Below, one piece after another: positions 6,002 through 7,352 of a stretch of 7,352 nt of DNA. The first letter of the stretch is position 1, and each line of letters starts with the position of its first letter. Both the position numbers and the translations under genes were made by a program. Origin of the DNA: Planctomycetota bacterium (GTDB lineage: Bacteria > Planctomycetota > GCA-002687715); NCBI GenBank assembly GCA_013213915.1, contig JABSRK010000187.1:1-7352 (forward strand), written 5' to 3'. Below the pieces are notes generated by a model, which did not search any database, was not told the origin of the DNA, and saw only the letters and a program-made list of their open reading frames with translations.

Positions 6002-6727
6002 ATGGACGCGGCCGCCATCGTCGTCATCGGCAACGAGATTCTCTCCGGGAAGGTGCAGGACAAGAACAGCCCGTTCCTCATCGGCGAGTTGAGGGAATTG
6101 GGCGTGCCGGTCAAGCGAATCGTCACAATCCCCGACGAGATCGACGTGATCGCGGAAACGGTGGGTGAATGCGCGGCCACGTTCGCCCATGTGATCACGT
6201 GCGGAGGCATCGGTCCGACCCTCGACGACGTCACGTTCGAGGGAATCGCTCGCGCGTTCGATGTCCCCCTCGTCACCGATCCCACCCTCGAGCGCATCAT
6301 CCGTGAACAGGTCGGCGACCGGATCACGGACGCTCACCTTCGGATGGCTCAGCTCCCTGAGGGCAACGAACTTCTGTGGGATGGGGGGCTCCCCTGGCCG
6401 GCAACCCGCGTTCGTAATGTGCTCGTGTTGCCCGGTTCCCCCGAACTCGTCGAGAAAAAGTGGGGCGCGGTTCGCGAACGCTTTCGCGCCGCTCCGTTCG
6501 TCCTTCGACGGATCTACCTCGCCATCGATGAAGCTGCCATCGCCGCCGACCTTCAGGAAATCGACACCGCGTTCCCCTCCGTCGACGTCGGGTCCTATCC
6601 TGTCTTCGCACCCGTCGATCACGAGACTCAGATCACCTTGGAGTCCAAGGACGTGGGCGTGGTCGAAGCGTCGGTGGAGGCGCTTCTCTCGAGGCTCGAC
6701 CCCTCCGTAGTCGTGCGCATCGACTGA
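6002..6727 (+). CDS. CinA N-terminal-like / MoCF-domain molybdopterin-binding protein
   Basis: The 241-residue product begins at ATG 6002. IVVIGNEILSGKVQDKN (6-22), VITCGGIGPTLDDVTFEGIA (64-83) and NVLVLPGSPELVEKKW (139-154) are the three glycine-rich motifs of the MoaB/MogA/CinA N-terminal fold. The fold binds molybdopterin-like or nucleotide ligands. Residues about 170-235 (IYLAIDEAAIAADLQEI, FPSVDVGSYPVF, ITLESKD) match the second domain found in stand-alone CinA-like proteins and in the MoCF half of eukaryotic FAD synthase. The C-terminal NMN-deamidase domain of full CinA is absent, and length agrees with the stand-alone form, so it is not truncated. Its natural substrate is not established; pyrophosphatase activity on FAD- or ADP-ribose-like compounds is known for relatives. 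It sits 16 bases after the DUF3592-like gene and about 110 bases before the transaldolase gene. Confidence 0.88.
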   Translation: MDAAAIVVIGNEILSGKVQDKNSPFLIGELRELGVPVKRIVTIPDEIDVIAETVGECAATFAHVITCGGIGPTLDDVTFEGIARAFDVPLVTDPTLERIIREQVGDRITDAHLRMAQLPEGNELLWDGGLPWPATRVRNVLVLPGSPELVEKKWGAVRERFRAAPFVLRRIYLAIDEAAIAADLQEIDTAFPSVDVGSYPVFAPVDHETQITLESKDVGVVEASVEALLSRLDPSVVVRID

Positions 6728-6808
6728 GCCGCGAATGATCCGCCGGCCTGGTCTGTATTCAACAGCTTCTCCACAATGCGCTTGCATGGTGTGGCGCGGC
6801 GACTGCCC

Positions 6809-6814
6809 TACAAT
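6809..6814 (+). promoter_or_regulatory. -10-like TACAAT for the transaldolase gene
   Basis: TACAAT matches the -10 consensus at five of six positions and lies 21 bases before ATG 6836, giving a short conventional leader. TTGCAT at 6782-6787 resembles a -35, but the 21-base spacer is too long for a standard promoter, so only the -10 is proposed. The 108-base gap between the flanking genes holds nothing else recognisable. Confidence 0.4.
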
Positions 6815-6835
6815 GCCACCCGAGAGACCCAACCC

Positions 6836-7352
6836 ATGAAGATCTTCATCGACTCAGCGGACATCGATCAGATCCAGGAGGCGTTTTCCTGGGGCATCGT
6901 CGATGGCATCACCACCAATCCGTCGCTGATCAAGCAAGCGTACGAGAAGGTCAAGGCGTCGGGAGAGAACATCTCCATGCACGACTACCTCTCTCGAATT
7001 CTGGAGACCGCGGGGGACGCGCCCGTCAGCCTCGAAGTGATCGGTACCTCGGAGACGGAGATGACCGCGGAGGGGCGGTTCCTCTACGACACGTTCAACA
7101 AGGTCGCGAGCAACGTGGTCGTGAAAATCCCCATCAACCCGAGCTTGGAGGCGAACAGCGACCGGCGGTACGACGGGCTGAAGTCCATCAAGACGCTGAG
7201 TTCTGCCGGCATTCCGATCAATTGCACGCTGATCTTCACGGCCGAGCAAGCGTGGGCCGCCGCGAAGGCTGGGGCGGCGTTCGTCTCTCCATTCGCGGGC
7301 CGCATCGATGACCTGTTGCGCAAGAACATGGGTGGCGCGTTCGACAAGACGG
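6836..7352 (+). CDS. tal: Transaldolase, 5' part (runs off the window)
   Basis: The frame is open from ATG 6836 through base 7351 (172 complete codons); the 3' end lies outside. Transaldolase moves a dihydroxyacetone unit between sugar phosphates in the non-oxidative pentose phosphate pathway. The N-terminus MKIFIDSADI carries conserved Asp6. DGITTNPSLI (23-32) is the family signature. NVVVKIP (93-99) contains Lys97, the expected Schiff-base lysine. The strand-turn phrases GIPINCTLIF and AGAAFVSPFAGRIDDL follow, as in the small TalC/FSA-type and related transaldolases. The stretch between Lys97 and the next conserved GLKSIKTL is longer than in short TalC proteins (KIPINPSLEANSDRRYDG), so it is probably a somewhat larger variant rather than fructose-6-phosphate aldolase. 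No strong Shine-Dalgarno is seen; GAGAG lies rather far upstream. Symbol is tentative (tal/talC). Confidence 0.92.
   Translation, partial: MKIFIDSADIDQIQEAFSWGIVDGITTNPSLIKQAYEKVKASGENISMHDYLSRILETAGDAPVSLEVIGTSETEMTAEGRFLYDTFNKVASNVVVKIPINPSLEANSDRRYDGLKSIKTLSSAGIPINCTLIFTAEQAWAAAKAGAAFVSPFAGRIDDLLRKNMGGAFDKT

Noticed and set aside
6776..6787. ATGC...GCAT inverted repeat before the transaldolase gene as an operator
   Set aside because: Only four bases per arm; too short to support a binding-site call.
5963..6832. 289-codon minus-strand frame opposite the CinA-like gene
   Set aside because: It overlaps a clear CinA/MoCF protein fully and shows only antisense-type composition.

Overview
The window is GC-rich bacterial chromosome. 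It holds eight intact or partial genes plus one small truncated ORF. No mobile element, CRISPR array, rRNA or tRNA is visible. The taxon cannot be fixed from sequence alone. A secreted FG-GAP propeller protein, an exported TlpA-type redoxin, a compact hemE-hemY...hemL cluster and high GC would fit Planctomycetota or a neighbouring GC-rich Gram-negative phylum; this is inference.

Layout. Positions 2-394 (+) are the 3' end of an FG-GAP/beta-propeller gene. Positions 455-1057 (+) encode an exported thioredoxin-fold protein whose frame is cut by one in-frame TGA at 698-700. That TGA lies exactly where the first catalytic cysteine of the CxxC motif belongs (W-[TGA]-G-P-C). The rest of the domain is intact, so the best reading is a selenoprotein (UGPC), the highlight of the window. 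A strong hairpin terminator at 1068-1105 closes this block. About 240 bases without a recognised gene separate it from the heme block, which lies on the minus strand.

The heme block is transcribed right to left. hemE (5302-4244) overlaps hemY (4247-2859) by 4 bases. A 42-codon membrane ORF (2854-2726) follows and resembles the beginning of a HemX/CcsA-type protein. hemL (2632-1346) comes last. GSAM makes 5-aminolevulinate early in the tetrapyrrole pathway, HemE decarboxylates uroporphyrinogen III to coproporphyrinogen III, and HemY oxidises the porphyrinogen late in the pathway. Divergent from hemE, reading rightward, are a two-helix membrane protein with a DUF3592-like domain (5362-5985), a stand-alone CinA/MoCF-type molybdopterin-binding protein (6002-6727), and the 5' end of a transaldolase gene (6836 to the window end).

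Regulatory impression. Several genes (hemE, the DUF3592-like gene, the CinA-like gene, perhaps hemL) have a TAnnnT -10-like hexamer only 5-9 bases before the start codon and no Shine-Dalgarno, suggesting leaderless or nearly leaderless mRNAs. hemY and the selenoprotein gene have clear Shine-Dalgarno sequences. TGA also ends the selenoprotein gene, hemL, hemY and hemE, so the internal TGA is not explained by a genome-wide code change.
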